A stretch of DNA of 64,000 nucleotides from JABDIY01 sp963751955 (GCA_963751955.1 CAVVWM010000012.1:10531-74530); one strand, 5' to 3'; positions 42,599 to 52,727 are shown, numbered from the stretch's first letter. The notes: a model not told the origin generated them from the letters alone. A program made the numbers and translations.

Positions 42599-45500
42599 CT
42601 AGCGGGGGGTCCACGGACCGCCGGCGTCGTCAAAGTCTGCGACCAACCGGGCTAGGTCTTCCTCAACCAGGGCCGACAGCTCGGCTCGCAATGGATCGAA
42701 CTCTGCAGCTGCTCGCTCGATGCTGGACTGCTGGGTTTGGGTGGGTGCGCCCGTTGTCGAGACGAGATGGACTGCGACCCGATCTACCAGCTCGCGAACC
42801 GACAGGTGCCCAGGCTCGGCCAGCCGTTCGCGCACCGGATCACCATTGATCCCGACGTTGAGCGCTTCGAGTCGCCGATGAACTTCATCGAGCTTCGCCA
42901 ACAATCCCGAGGCCGCCGGCGTGGCGATCATTCCGGCCCGCAGATGCAGGATTCGATTGCGGGTTGCCTCGATCTGTTTCACTGCTCCTGCAACTCTCCG
43001 AGCGAGATCAGAGGTTCTCACCCGAAAGGCGTGGGTCGGCTCGGCATCGGCGTTGCCGCTCACGGGCGCTGTGGGAATCACCTTGAACCGTTGCGGCCCG
43101 GCGAGAACCTTGGTTTGGTTCGACGCAATGTGAACAAGTTCGACCGTGTACTCGCCGGGCGAAGCGAGAGTGCCCTGTGGTTCACTCATCCACGGAGGCT
43201 GAAACGTCGGTTTCTCTATGCTTACCGGATCCGGAGGTGGATAACGAAGGTCCCACGTGGTGCGGTGCAGACCTGCGGTGCATTCAGCCCCGATGGTCCG
43301 AACTGGTTCACCCAATTCGTTCCTCACTACGAGCAGAACGATCGGGCCTGAGTCGAGATGTTCCTCGGCGAGCCGCTCCCATCCAGGAAACCCAACGTCG
43401 ACCTTGGCATCGTCGAGGGATTTCTCGTTTGCACGGCGATCGGACTTGAGACTGCGAATCTCAGCACTGAGGTGATAGGTGAAGGTGGCGCCGAACGGCG
43501 GATTGGGAGACCGGAACGCCGTCGAACCCAACGTCGGCTGACCCTTGGCCTGCATCGGCCGATACGGCACGTACCACCATGCGTCTCGTACCGAGAACAA
43601 CGTTGCTGGCTGTGCCAAGGCATCCTCGGTCAGCTCTCGCAAGGGGCTGTAGTCGTCGAGAACGTAGAAGCCTCGGCCGAAAGTGGCGCCAACTATGTCG
43701 CTATCACGACGCTGGATGGCCAGATCTCGAAACGCGATGGTTGGCACATCCTTGGTGAGCTTGTGCCAGTGCAGACCACCATCGAGGCTGACATGCATGC
43801 CGTGCTCGGCTCCCAAGAAGAGCAGATCGGCTTTCATATGGTCTTGCTCGATCGACCAGACGATCGTGGCATCGGGTAGATCACCTCGAATCGAACGCCA
43901 GGTCCGCCCTCGATCAACGCTCTCGAACAGATAGGGCGTGTAGTCGCCGCTCTTGTGGTCGTCGGCCACAACCATCACGGTGTTGCTGTCATGGGAAGAA
44001 GCTTCGATGTCGTTGATGAACGCCATCGTTGGCAGGCCTGGCGGAACGCTGGCGAGACGCCACGTCTCGCCGCCGTTCTCGCTGACCTGAATCAAGCCAT
44101 CGTCGGTGCCGACGTACAGCAGGTCCTCAGTGACCGGAGACTCCGCGATGGCGGTGATCGTGCCGTACAGCGACATGGCATCGTGGTCGTACGAGGAATC
44201 GACGCTGACGACGCGATCGACCGTCGCCAGTTCGTACCGATTCCGGTCTGTGGTGAGATCGGGGCTTATCGGATTCCATGAGTCGCCACGGTCCTCACTG
44301 CGCCACAGACGCTGGGAACCCACATAGATGCGGCGGGATCGGTGGGGACTCACAACGATGGGGGTATCCCAGTTCCACCGTTCGGGTGGATCGCCCGGGC
44401 CGGCCTGGGGTTGTATGTCCCGCAGCTCCATCGTGCGCTGATCGTGGCGCATCACGTTGCCGACCTGCCACTCCAAGTAGCTGATCTTGTTGTCCGCAGG
44501 ATCGAAGGCGACGTGGTAGCCGTCAGCGCCGAGCGGAACCCACCAGTCCTGGCTTCTCACACCGTCGATGTGCATCGTTCGCGAAGGACCGAACAGCGTG
44601 CCGAGGTCCTGGGCGCCACCGATGACGTTGTAGAACGGGACCGAGTTGTCAACAGCCACCCGATAGAACTGCGAGATGGGCAGATTCGATACATGCCGGA
44701 ACGAAGTCCCCTCGTCGAAGGTCTCATAGAGCCCGGCATCGCTACCCACGATGAGGTGCCGAGCATTGGCGGGATCGATCCAGACGACGTGGTTGTCGCT
44801 GTGTTTTTGCTTGCCATCCTCCAAGTTCTGGAATGTCTTGCCGCCGTCGCGCGTGACATGGACGTAGACGTCGGCCTGGTACACACGGTCTGCGTCGGTG
44901 GGTGACACGAAGATCTCTTGGTAATAGTGCGGACCGGTTCCACCCGACAGGTACTCATTGCGGCGTTCCCATGACCGCCCTCGGTTGGTCGACCGGTAGA
45001 AGCCGCGTTCGGATTCCTCGGCTGCTTCGACGGTGGCGTAGACAAGATCCGGCGCAGCCGGTGTCACCCCGAGCCCGATTCTTCCCATGTCGCTCTTGGG
45101 TAAACCATCGACACTGCGAGTCCATGTGACGCCGCCATCGGTGGAACAGTGGATTCCAGACCCGGAACCGCCGCCCAGGAATGACCACACTCGTCGCCGG
45201 CGCTGGTAGGTCGCTGCGTGGATGACGTCGGGATCGTCGGGGGCGAAGACGGCGCTGGTTACGCCGGTGTCGTCGTCGACAGTGAGGACCGGATCCCACG
45301 ACGTTCCACCATCGGTTGTCTTGAAGAGACCTCGTTGGCCGCCAGAGGACCACAACGGCCCTTCGGCGGCGACGTACACAACATCGCTGTTGCGAGGATC
45401 TATCAGGATGTCGCTGATGTGCTCGGATCGTTTCAAACCCATGCACTGCCAGCTCTCGCCCCCATCGTCGCTCCGATAGACGCCGTCGCCCCATGCCACG

Positions 45501-45820
45501 TGACGCCCGCTGACCGCCTCGCCCGTGCCGACCCAGATCACGTGTGGACGGTTCGGGTCGATACGGACACATCCGATCGAGTAGGACTTCTGCTGGTCGA
45601 ACAACGGCTTCCATGTTGTTCCGGCGTTGGTCGTGCGCCAGACACCACCCGAGCCGACCGCCACAAACCAGGTCGTGGGATCGCTCGGATGGATGGCGAT
45701 GTCGGCGATCCGCCCACCCATGAATGCAGGGCCGATACTTCGCAGTGCCAGACCCGAGAGTGCGCTCTCGACCGGGGTGGGCTCACTTGACGGTTCGTTC
45801 TCGGCGCTGTTGTGGGACAT
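42599..45820 (-). CDS. Large Asp-box (BNR/VPS10-like) beta-propeller protein
   Basis: 1073 residues from ATG 45820; the longer frame to 45979 has no homology. About eleven Asp-box motifs (S/T-x-D/N-x-G-x-x-W/F) are readable, e.g. TTNAGTTWKPL, SDDGGESWQCM, TTDGGTSWDPV, STDGGVTWTRS, TRDGGKTFQNL, SEDRGDSWNPI, SENGGETWRLA and SVDRGRTWRSI, which build one or two propellers over residues about 30-770. The C-terminal about 250 residues have an FN3/FlgD-like strand region (HRTTWDLRYPPPD, PGEYTVELV) and a helical tail. No signal peptide is evident, unlike many sortilin-like relatives. Function unknown; often called glycosyl hydrolase without proof. Confidence 0.85.
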   Translation of the reverse strand: MSHNSAENEPSSEPTPVESALSGLALRSIGPAFMGGRIADIAIHPSDPTTWFVAVGSGGVWRTTNAGTTWKPLFDQQKSYSIGCVRIDPNRPHVIWVGTGEAVSGRHVAWGDGVYRSDDGGESWQCMGLKRSEHISDILIDPRNSDVVYVAAEGPLWSSGGQRGLFKTTDGGTSWDPVLTVDDDTGVTSAVFAPDDPDVIHAATYQRRRRVWSFLGGGSGSGIHCSTDGGVTWTRSVDGLPKSDMGRIGLGVTPAAPDLVYATVEAAEESERGFYRSTNRGRSWERRNEYLSGGTGPHYYQEIFVSPTDADRVYQADVYVHVTRDGGKTFQNLEDGKQKHSDNHVVWIDPANARHLIVGSDAGLYETFDEGTSFRHVSNLPISQFYRVAVDNSVPFYNVIGGAQDLGTLFGPSRTMHIDGVRSQDWWVPLGADGYHVAFDPADNKISYLEWQVGNVMRHDQRTMELRDIQPQAGPGDPPERWNWDTPIVVSPHRSRRIYVGSQRLWRSEDRGDSWNPISPDLTTDRNRYELATVDRVVSVDSSYDHDAMSLYGTITAIAESPVTEDLLYVGTDDGLIQVSENGGETWRLASVPPGLPTMAFINDIEASSHDSNTVMVVADDHKSGDYTPYLFESVDRGRTWRSIRGDLPDATIVWSIEQDHMKADLLFLGAEHGMHVSLDGGLHWHKLTKDVPTIAFRDLAIQRRDSDIVGATFGRGFYVLDDYSPLRELTEDALAQPATLFSVRDAWWYVPYRPMQAKGQPTLGSTAFRSPNPPFGATFTYHLSAEIRSLKSDRRANEKSLDDAKVDVGFPGWERLAEEHLDSGPIVLLVVRNELGEPVRTIGAECTAGLHRTTWDLRYPPPDPVSIEKPTFQPPWMSEPQGTLASPGEYTVELVHIASNQTKVLAGPQRFKVIPTAPVSGNADAEPTHAFRVRTSDLARRVAGAVKQIEATRNRILHLRAGMIATPAASGLLAKLDEVHRRLEALNVGINGDPVRERLAEPGHLSVRELVDRVAVHLVSTTGAPTQTQQSSIERAAAEFDPLRAELSALVEEDLARLVADFDDAGGPWTPR

Positions 45821-45937
45821 CGGCCCCAACCTAGAGCGCAAGGGCGACCCCGGGCGAAATGACGGCTCCCCAACCCTTGGCCTTCGATGGGTCATTGGTC
45901 TCTGGCCATGCGGCGGCACCAGAACGAGGCTCAGAGC

Positions 45938-46402
45938 ATGACTGAGATCGACCCCGAGATCGTTGATCTCGATCCCCAAGATGCCATCGTGGTCCGAGGC
46001 GCCGTTGCCATATCCGACATGCCCGAATTCTTTCAGAGAGCATTCATCGCGTCATTCAAGGCGGCCGCCGAGGCCGGGGTCGACATCGTTGGCCCTCCGT
46101 TTGGCTTCTACCCGGAGATGCCGACCGAGACCGTTGTGGTAGAGGCGGGTTTCCCCGTGTCATCGCCGATGGAGGCATCGGGAGACGTTCATCCCTCGGT
46201 CTTGCCCGGCGGACGGGCAGTGGTGGTGGTGCACATCGGGCCATTCGAGGCGATGGAGAAGACCTACGCCGCGCTGCAAGTCTGGATGGCCCAAGAGGGC
46301 CTCCAACCGGCATCCGGGATGTGGGAGTGTTATCTCACCGATCCGGCGGTCGAACCCGATCAGTCCAAGTGGCAGACCAAGATCGTTTGGCCGATCGCCT
46401 GA
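45938..46402 (+). CDS. GyrI-like / AraC effector-binding domain protein
   Basis: 154 residues from ATG 45938 (MTEIDPEIVDL). The domain reads VRGAVAISDMPEFFQRAFIASFKAAAEAG, GPPFGFYPEMPTETVVVEAGFPV, GGRAVVVVHIGPFEAMEKTYAALQVWMAQEG and MWECYLTDP, which is the GyrI-like small-molecule binding fold (SHS2 pair) without any DNA-binding domain. Probably binds or hydrolyses small ligands. Divergent from the propeller gene. Confidence 0.85.
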   Translation: MTEIDPEIVDLDPQDAIVVRGAVAISDMPEFFQRAFIASFKAAAEAGVDIVGPPFGFYPEMPTETVVVEAGFPVSSPMEASGDVHPSVLPGGRAVVVVHIGPFEAMEKTYAALQVWMAQEGLQPASGMWECYLTDPAVEPDQSKWQTKIVWPIA

Positions 46403-46408
46403 GGTGGC

Positions 46409-46579
46409 TTAGGGATTGTCGAACTCCGCAACGAGTGGAGTCATCACCTGTGCCAGAAACGCCGGCATCGCGTCGACCAGCGCAGGCCCCATCATGTGAA
46501 GATCACTCCGAGCGAGGACCCCAGGGATCGCACGACTAGGTCGCTTCTGCGAGTCACCTCGAGTCTCACGACTTCGAAC
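46409..46579 (-). pseudogene. Possible gene remnant (C-terminal fragment)
   Basis: A 56-codon open stretch on the minus strand ends at TAA (46409-46411). Its last part reads DLHMMGPALVDAMP then AFLAQVMTPLVAEFDNP, a protein-like sequence with regular hydrophobic spacing, whereas the upstream half is Ser/Arg-rich and a stop precedes it. No ATG or ribosome site lies before the homology-like part except the internal M-M. May be the tail of a decayed gene; chance is also possible. Confidence 0.25.
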
Positions 46580-46635
46580 CTACCTCAACCACTCCCGGTT
46601 CAAAGGATCGCGACACCGACTGCGATACTGGTGGA

Positions 46636-46824
46636 GTGAACATCATCGACGAAATCGTCGAGCGTCGAATCGCCAAAGGAGTGCGAGACGGTCTGTTCGA
46701 TGGGCTGAGAGGCCACGGCAAGCCGATCGAGGACTTGGATGAGACGCGCTCGGAAGGTTGGTTCGCTCGAGGGATGGTGCAGAACGAGCAGCTCAAGCTC
46801 GAACCGACCAGCGACCGCACCTGA
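46636..46824 (+). CDS. DUF1992 (DnaJ-homologue subfamily C member 28 conserved domain) small protein
   Basis: 62 residues from GTG 46636. The DUF1992 pattern is clear though short: IVERRIAKGVRDGLFDGLRGHGKPIEDLDE, then WFARGMVQNEQL. Function is unknown; the conserved DNLPGKGKP-like core appears here as DGLRGHGKP. It converges on the SDR gene eight bases away. Easily missed because of its size. Confidence 0.85.
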   Translation: MNIIDEIVERRIAKGVRDGLFDGLRGHGKPIEDLDETRSEGWFARGMVQNEQLKLEPTSDRT

Positions 46825-46832
46825 CCGAGCAG

Positions 46833-47597
46833 CTACTGGGCGGTCCAGCCGCCATCGACCAACAGTATGTGTCCTGTGACCATGTTCGAGGCCGCAGAGG
46901 CCAGGTAAATCACGGCACCGGCCACGTCGGTAATTGTGCCAACCCGGCTCGCTGGAATGCGGGCCAACACGCCCTCGAGGTACTCGGGCTGATCGAGCCT
47001 TTCCGCAGTGCCGGGCGTATGGATGAACGTCGGGGCCACAGCGTTGACGTTCACTCCACGAGCCGACCACTCCAGCGCCAGTACTTTGGTCAGCATGTTC
47101 ACGCCGCCTTTGCTTGCGGAGTAGACCGCGTGATCTCGGATGCCAACCACACCAGCCTGAGAGCTGAGGTTCACGATCCGACCCCGGCCTTGGTCAAGCA
47201 TGATTCGCCCCGCTGCTTGGCAACAGAAGAAGAGTCCCTTGAGGTTCACATCCATCATGGTGTCCCAGTCGGCCTCGGTAACATCCTCGGCACGGTGGTT
47301 CGCTCCGAGCCCAGCGTTATTGACCAAGATGTCCAATGCTCCAAACTGTTCCCGGGCTGAATTCATCGCAGATCCGATGTTCTCAAGGTCGGTTACATCG
47401 AGGTACTGGGGCCAGGCAACACCACCCTCGCCGGTGATTTCGGCGACGAGCGTCTGTAGAACACCGAGATCACGGCCTGCAACCACAACCGAAGCGCCGG
47501 CCCGCGCCAGGAGCACCGCCACGCCTCTGCCAATTCCCCGGCCGGCTCCGGTGACAACAGCTACCTGGCCATCGAGGCGAAACACTGGAGAGTCCAC
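46833..47597 (-). CDS. Short-chain dehydrogenase/reductase (SDR) family oxidoreductase
   Basis: 254 residues. Classical SDR: cofactor motif VTGAGRGIGRGVAVLL, NNAG in ILVNNAGLGAN, the catalytic Ser in NLSSQAGVVG and Y-x-x-x-K in YSASKGGVNML, with the C-terminal ASNMVTGHILLVDGGWTAQ. Typical of FabG/gluconate-5-dehydrogenase-like enzymes; substrate not predictable. Stands alone. Confidence 0.93.
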   Translation of the reverse strand: MDSPVFRLDGQVAVVTGAGRGIGRGVAVLLARAGASVVVAGRDLGVLQTLVAEITGEGGVAWPQYLDVTDLENIGSAMNSAREQFGALDILVNNAGLGANHRAEDVTEADWDTMMDVNLKGLFFCCQAAGRIMLDQGRGRIVNLSSQAGVVGIRDHAVYSASKGGVNMLTKVLALEWSARGVNVNAVAPTFIHTPGTAERLDQPEYLEGVLARIPASRVGTITDVAGAVIYLASAASNMVTGHILLVDGGWTAQ

Positions 47598-47638
47598 ACA
47601 GATGAGTATTGCCGCTCACCCTGGCCTCCGCGCTGCGT

Positions 47639-48485
47639 TTACCGGCCGAGCTGTTTGGCGATCTTGCGCCGAACCGCCTTGTACGACGGCGGAGCACCTC
47701 GTTGAAGTGGTCTGCCGTTCACAAGCACTTCGTCGGAACGACCGCAGCCGAGCATCGTCTCGCGATCTGAGGTATCGATCGTGGAGAATTCAACCTCAGG
47801 TCCCAACTCCTCCGTGGCGCGGCGGCGCCCGCTCGTACACCAGATTCGCAGCCGGGCACCATCCCGACCTGAACGCAGTGACATCGACCTTTCCTGACCT
47901 ACCGATCGCAACCGGCTGCCCCTCGATCCACCGAGGTGGCTGCGCTGTGTCGATGAACGATTTCCACACGAGCTCCCGGATCCCAGTGCGGTCAACACTG
48001 CGGTAGCCGTGTTTCTTGAACCATGACGACTTCATCCACACCGGCATTCGCAGGCCCCATGCGGCCATCCCGGTTGCCCCCAACTGCTGGGCATCTTCTT
48101 CTGCCGCAACCAGAAGCGCTGACCCGATGCCGCTGCCCTGTACGTTCCCGACACCCTTTTTGTAGCCGTGAACCCAGATGCACAAGATCATGAACACACC
48201 CTCGCCGACGACCGGCGACAGTTCTGCCGGGACGTATTGAATCATCCCCAGCGGCTGGTCGTTCTCATCGAGCGCCAGTTTGACCCGCAGGCCTTCCTCT
48301 CGGGCCTTCTTGTACCAGGTGGCTTTGTGATCCCCGGCCTCTTGCATCTCCGGTGACCATTCCTCCAGGCATACCAAGTAGGCCCCGAGGTGGCGTTCTG
48401 GAAGATCCACGACCGAAACCGAACCGTGGGAAACCTCGGGCTGCGACCGTTTCCACATGCAGTGATCTTCAGGCCGAGTCGGCAT
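47639..48485 (-). pseudogene. GNAT N-acetyltransferase with C-terminal thioredoxin-like tail, +1 frameshift
   Basis: The first frame (start 48485 or, better, ATG 48458) contains a GNAT domain: VKLALDENDQPLGMIQYVPAE, then ICIWVHGYKKGVGNVQGSGIGSALLVAAEEDAQQLG (the acetyl-CoA loop is G-S-G-I-G-S). At about 47815-47830 one surplus base in a GC-rich tract (GCGCCGCCGCGCC) shifts the frame; the second frame gives ATEELGPEVEFSTIDTSDRE and GRSDEVLVNGRPLQRGAPPS, and ends at 47639. Related proteins carry both parts in one chain of about 275-280 residues. Substrate unknown. Confidence 0.75.
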
Positions 48486-48503
48486 CGACGCCAGAGGAGA
48501 ACG

Positions 48504-50864
48504 TCACCGACGACCGAACAACCTGAGTGGGAGGCGAGCATCGACGATCTGATCGAGCGAGACGGTTCCGATGAGCGGCGCTCGGCGATCCACGAGCACA
48601 TCGATCCACTCCCCCGGTGGCAGGACCAACTCGACGCTGTGCCACCGGTCTTCGGGTACGCGATGGGCCACGACAGCAACGAGATTTCCACGCCGGAACG
48701 CCAACGCGTCGCCATCGAGTGGCAGACCGGTGAGGCCAAGAGGTTCGTAGTCCGATCCGTTTGCGGCACCGGATCGCGCTCGAAGGGTTCGAACAATGAG
48801 CGACATCTTGGCCAGGCTCGGAGAAACCTCGATCGCTTCTGCTACATCCACCGACCGGGCCCTCACGACGAGATCGGCCAATGCACCCCATCCGATATGT
48901 CGTCGGTTGTCCGGGTCGACCAGGGCAAGATCCAATACCTCATCACCGCGGTAAAGGTCCCCGAACCCAGGCGAGGTCAAACGCAAAAGTACCTGGGTGA
49001 GAGACCGGGCCAGGGAAGCCGGGGCGAGATGCTGAACGAACCTCTCGACCGAGCGGCAGAAGTCGTCGTTGGCCAGGAGGGATCCGATGAGGCCTTCGAC
49101 CGCGGACTCGTAGGCCTCGTCGACGTGGATCCACGAGGTGCGCTCGGCCGCTTCTCGAAGCGCTTTTCTCGCATATTCGACGAGCCGATCGCTCGAGATC
49201 GGCCACGCACCAACCGTGTGTTGGAGAACGAGATATCGATCGATCCGATGCACGGCCAGCCGATCGGCGCCGAAATCGATCCACCGATCGCAGAAGGATC
49301 GCCAGAGGTCGGGCCGGTCGCTGAGAGTCAGCAGTCGGGCTCGGAGGTCACCAGATCGTTTGGTGTCGTGGGTGGACGTTGTGAGCATGGCCCTCGGAGA
49401 ATGTTCGGCCGCGGTCGTTGCCCACCGATGGAACTCGGCTGCCGAAGCTGGCGGACCTGTGGCGCTTCCACCGACCTCGTTGAGTGCGGCAAGCGGGAGA
49501 TACCGATAGACGGCTCGGTCTTCGATTCCTTTCGCAAGAGCCGGTCCAGTCAGTTGCTGAAACAGGGCCAACGCCTTCCGCTCTTCCTCAGAGGTAGGCG
49601 CGGCCAGAACGGCTGTCAGAGCCTCGATGCTCTCAACCTCACCGCTTGATCGACCGAGCGCGGCTCGAGTACTTGCGTCGGCGAGCACTTGGCGATCAGA
49701 TTCAGCTCCTTCGGGCAGATACGTGCGATAGCGACGAAACGACCCAGCGAGTCGAACAACCGCCTGAACGCCGCGGTCGCCCTGAAGCGCCGGGTAAACC
49801 GACACCCTGCGGGCAACACGGGCAACATCGGGCGCCAATCGGTCTCGCAGCACTTGGTCGATGGCGTGTGCTTCGATCTCTTCGAAATCCCGCCGATCGT
49901 CGGTCAGTTCGACATAGTGCGTGACCACGCTTTCGAATCCGCCCGCGTTGAGCAACAGCCGATCCACGAGACGGGCAAACTCGTATCCGGTCGTTCCATC
50001 GACTGGCCATCGAGGTGGCAACTGCTCGGCACCGAGCAAGATCTTCTCTACCAGCAGGAGCCGATCCGGTCCGATGAGGTTTCGCAGCCAACGCAGATAA
50101 CCATCGGGATCGGCGAGCCCATCGACGTGATCAACCCGGACCCCCGACATGGACGGATAGTCCTCCAGCAGTCGCAGCAGGAGTTCATGCCGACGGTCAC
50201 GCACCTCGGGGTTCTCAACAGCCACAGCCACCAGCGAGTCGATCTCGAAAAACCGTCGAACGTTGCGGTGTGTGGACCGCCACGGCGCCAGGCGGTAGTG
50301 CTGTTCCCCAATGAGTACCGCAAGCGGAGTACTGGCCGGCTCACAATCGGGACGAAGCGGCAGACGAAGGCCTGATGGCACCTGTAGTGCTGGGCTGCCG
50401 TCGGCCCCTGGAACAACCGAGATGCCGCCGCTCAGCGCCTCTTCGAGCGGTCGGTCCAGCACCGGCATAAGGACTTTCCCCTCTCCTGCGGTCCAGTCGA
50501 TGTCGAATGATCGAGCGTGAACGCTCTCTTGGCCGTTTCGAAGTACATCCCAGAACCACGGGTTCGCTTCGGGAGTGGCGCTCGAGAGGTGGTTGGGAAC
50601 GATGTCGAGAATCCATCCCATGTGGTGACGTTCCAGAGCTCGAATGAGATTGGCGAAGCCGTCCTCTCCACCCAATTCGGCTCGGATGCGGCTCGGGTCG
50701 ACGATGTCGTACCCATGCGTACTGCCCGGTTCGGCTTCGCCGATGGGTGAGAGGTAGAGATGCGAGACCCCGATGGACTTGAGATATGGGACGATTTCTG
50801 CCGCAACCTCGAAGTCGTCGTGAGGGGTGAACTGAAAGCGATAGGCGCACGTCGGCGGGCTCAT
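48504..50864 (-). CDS. treY: Malto-oligosyltrehalose synthase
   Basis: 786 residues from ATG 50864, which overlaps the treZ stop (ATGA). GH13 features: CAYRFQFTPHDDFEVAAEIVPYL and YLSPIGEAEPGSTHGYDIVDP at the N-terminus, GWILDIVPNHLS, the nucleophile region SGVRVDHVDGLADPDGY, the acid Glu in RLLLVEKILLGAEQLP and MLTTSTHDTKRSGDLRARL. TreY converts the reducing end of malto-oligosaccharides to a trehalosyl unit. With TreZ this completes trehalose synthesis from glycogen or starch, giving an osmolyte in the cytoplasm. Confidence 0.94.
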   Translation of the reverse strand: MSPPTCAYRFQFTPHDDFEVAAEIVPYLKSIGVSHLYLSPIGEAEPGSTHGYDIVDPSRIRAELGGEDGFANLIRALERHHMGWILDIVPNHLSSATPEANPWFWDVLRNGQESVHARSFDIDWTAGEGKVLMPVLDRPLEEALSGGISVVPGADGSPALQVPSGLRLPLRPDCEPASTPLAVLIGEQHYRLAPWRSTHRNVRRFFEIDSLVAVAVENPEVRDRRHELLLRLLEDYPSMSGVRVDHVDGLADPDGYLRWLRNLIGPDRLLLVEKILLGAEQLPPRWPVDGTTGYEFARLVDRLLLNAGGFESVVTHYVELTDDRRDFEEIEAHAIDQVLRDRLAPDVARVARRVSVYPALQGDRGVQAVVRLAGSFRRYRTYLPEGAESDRQVLADASTRAALGRSSGEVESIEALTAVLAAPTSEEERKALALFQQLTGPALAKGIEDRAVYRYLPLAALNEVGGSATGPPASAAEFHRWATTAAEHSPRAMLTTSTHDTKRSGDLRARLLTLSDRPDLWRSFCDRWIDFGADRLAVHRIDRYLVLQHTVGAWPISSDRLVEYARKALREAAERTSWIHVDEAYESAVEGLIGSLLANDDFCRSVERFVQHLAPASLARSLTQVLLRLTSPGFGDLYRGDEVLDLALVDPDNRRHIGWGALADLVVRARSVDVAEAIEVSPSLAKMSLIVRTLRARSGAANGSDYEPLGLTGLPLDGDALAFRRGNLVAVVAHRVPEDRWHSVELVLPPGEWIDVLVDRRAPLIGTVSLDQIVDARLPLRLFGRR

Positions 50865-52696
50865 TTGCTGACTCTCGGTGCAGTTGAGAGCAAGAGCGCA
50901 GCCGACCAGGGTGCAACTATGAAGTCGGCGTCGATTTCGGCTGCCTCGCCCTCGGGATTCGTATGCACAGCGACGCTCCATCCATTCTCGACCGCGATCG
51001 TTGCCGGCGATGCTGAGTAGTTCAGCACGAGTCGAGAGAGGGCGTCATCGAGCCGACGGTCGACGGTGATCACACCACGCTCTTCCACAACTCGTTGCTC
51101 TGCGTCGACCGACGTGAGCACGCTGTTACAGCGGCGGACCCGGAGCATCTCCGTGTAGAGCGAAACCATGTGTACCCCGCCCGGCCCGTTGGCGAGTTCG
51201 GGATTCAGTGTGGCTGATTTGAATGTCTCCAGCGATGCCGGATCGGGAACTGACGCCTGATCGTTGTCCGGGAACTCGCTGGCCCGACCCGAGCGCACCA
51301 CTTCGATGAGGTCAGGGTCGGTGTGGCTCACGAAATAGGGGAAGGGGGCCGATTCAGCGTACTCCTCCCCCATGAAGAGCATCGGGGTGAACGGCCCGAG
51401 CACCGTGGTTGCAGCTGCCAGCCTTCGCTGGTCCACGCTGACGTTGGTATCCAACCGGTCACCAGCGGCGCGGTTGCCGATCTGGTCATGGTTCTGATCG
51501 CAGACCACCAACCGGTTGAACGGAATCACACCGTCGGGTAGACCGACCCTGCCGTCGAGGGATCGGCCATGCCGTCGACCGCGAGCGATCGAATGTTGAC
51601 CGGTGAAGACCCAGCCATGTTCGAAACATCGAACGATGTCCTCGACGCCGGTGTAGTCGGCGTAGTAGCCCGGGCGCTCACCCGTCAGCGCCACACGTAT
51701 TCCGTGGTGAAGATCATCGTTCCAGACTGCATCACATCCCAGCCCTCCAGAGTTGCGGGGGTTGATGAAGCGAGGATCGTTGTCCGAGGACTCTGCTATG
51801 ACCAGAGCTTGTCGACCTTGCGCGGCAGCGGCGCGGCCCACCGCCTCGGTCAACTGTTCGAGAAAGGGCTTGGCCGTTTGATCGATGATTGCGTGAACAG
51901 CATCGAGCCGTAGGCCATCGATGCCGACGTCTGCGATCCACTCAACCGCGGAGTCGATGAAGTACCGGCGAACGCCGTCACTACCCGGTTCGGTCATATT
52001 GATGGCGGGTCCCCAGACCGTGCTGAACCGGTCGGTGAAGTAGGGACCAAACGAATCGAGGTAGTTACCCTCGGGGCCGATGTGGTTGTGGACCACATCG
52101 AGAACTACGGCGATTCCAACATCATGAGCGGCTTGGACCAAACGAATCAGACCTTCTCTGCCGCCATAGGTGCTCTGGGCGGCGAAAGCGTAGACCCCGT
52201 CGTACCCCCAATTGCGGCCCCCGGCGAACTGGGCGACGGGCATTATCTCGATCGCAGAGACGCCGAGTGCCGCGAGCCGATCTAGTTGACCGATAGCAGC
52301 GTCGAAGGTTCCCTCTTCGGTGAATGTTCCAACGTGCAACTCATAGAGCACCAGCTCCTCGATCGAAACTCCGGACCAGTCGGGGGGAAGAATCGCCGGG
52401 CCGGAGTGGACCACTTCGGACCGTTCATGCACCCCCTCAGGTTGACTTCTGCTCGCAGGATCGGGCACGACCGGTCCTCGGTCGAGGCGAAAGCCGTAAC
52501 GATCTCCTGGCCCCACATCGTGGACCGTGACCTCGTGATAGCCATCTGCACATGCCGACATTCCAATGTCTCGATCCTCGAGCGAGACATCGACCTGCTC
52601 GGCGTAGGGGGCCCAGACAACGAACCGGGTTCCGCTGTTGGAGGCAGTAGCACCCAGCCGGCTCGTTGCCGCGTTGTGCCCATCAGTCATGGCCAA
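50861..52696 (-). CDS. treZ: Malto-oligosyltrehalose trehalohydrolase
   Basis: 611 residues; an ATG two codons later may be the start. An N-terminal E-set domain (GTRFVVWAPYAEQVDVSLED) precedes the GH13 barrel: YELHVGTFTEEGTFDAAI, NWGYDGVYAFAAQSTYGG, VVLDVVHNHIGPEGNYL, the nucleophile Asp in GIDGLRLDAVHAI, the acid Glu in LVIAESSDND and CDQNHDQIGNR. TreZ releases trehalose from maltooligosyltrehalose. It heads the treZ-treY unit; no treX is in the window. Confidence 0.94.
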   Translation of the reverse strand: MAMTDGHNAATSRLGATASNSGTRFVVWAPYAEQVDVSLEDRDIGMSACADGYHEVTVHDVGPGDRYGFRLDRGPVVPDPASRSQPEGVHERSEVVHSGPAILPPDWSGVSIEELVLYELHVGTFTEEGTFDAAIGQLDRLAALGVSAIEIMPVAQFAGGRNWGYDGVYAFAAQSTYGGREGLIRLVQAAHDVGIAVVLDVVHNHIGPEGNYLDSFGPYFTDRFSTVWGPAINMTEPGSDGVRRYFIDSAVEWIADVGIDGLRLDAVHAIIDQTAKPFLEQLTEAVGRAAAAQGRQALVIAESSDNDPRFINPRNSGGLGCDAVWNDDLHHGIRVALTGERPGYYADYTGVEDIVRCFEHGWVFTGQHSIARGRRHGRSLDGRVGLPDGVIPFNRLVVCDQNHDQIGNRAAGDRLDTNVSVDQRRLAAATTVLGPFTPMLFMGEEYAESAPFPYFVSHTDPDLIEVVRSGRASEFPDNDQASVPDPASLETFKSATLNPELANGPGGVHMVSLYTEMLRVRRCNSVLTSVDAEQRVVEERGVITVDRRLDDALSRLVLNYSASPATIAVENGWSVAVHTNPEGEAAEIDADFIVAPWSAALLLSTAPRVSK

Positions 52697-52727
52697 AAGC
52701 CCTTCTCCTCGTCAACATTCTCGATCG

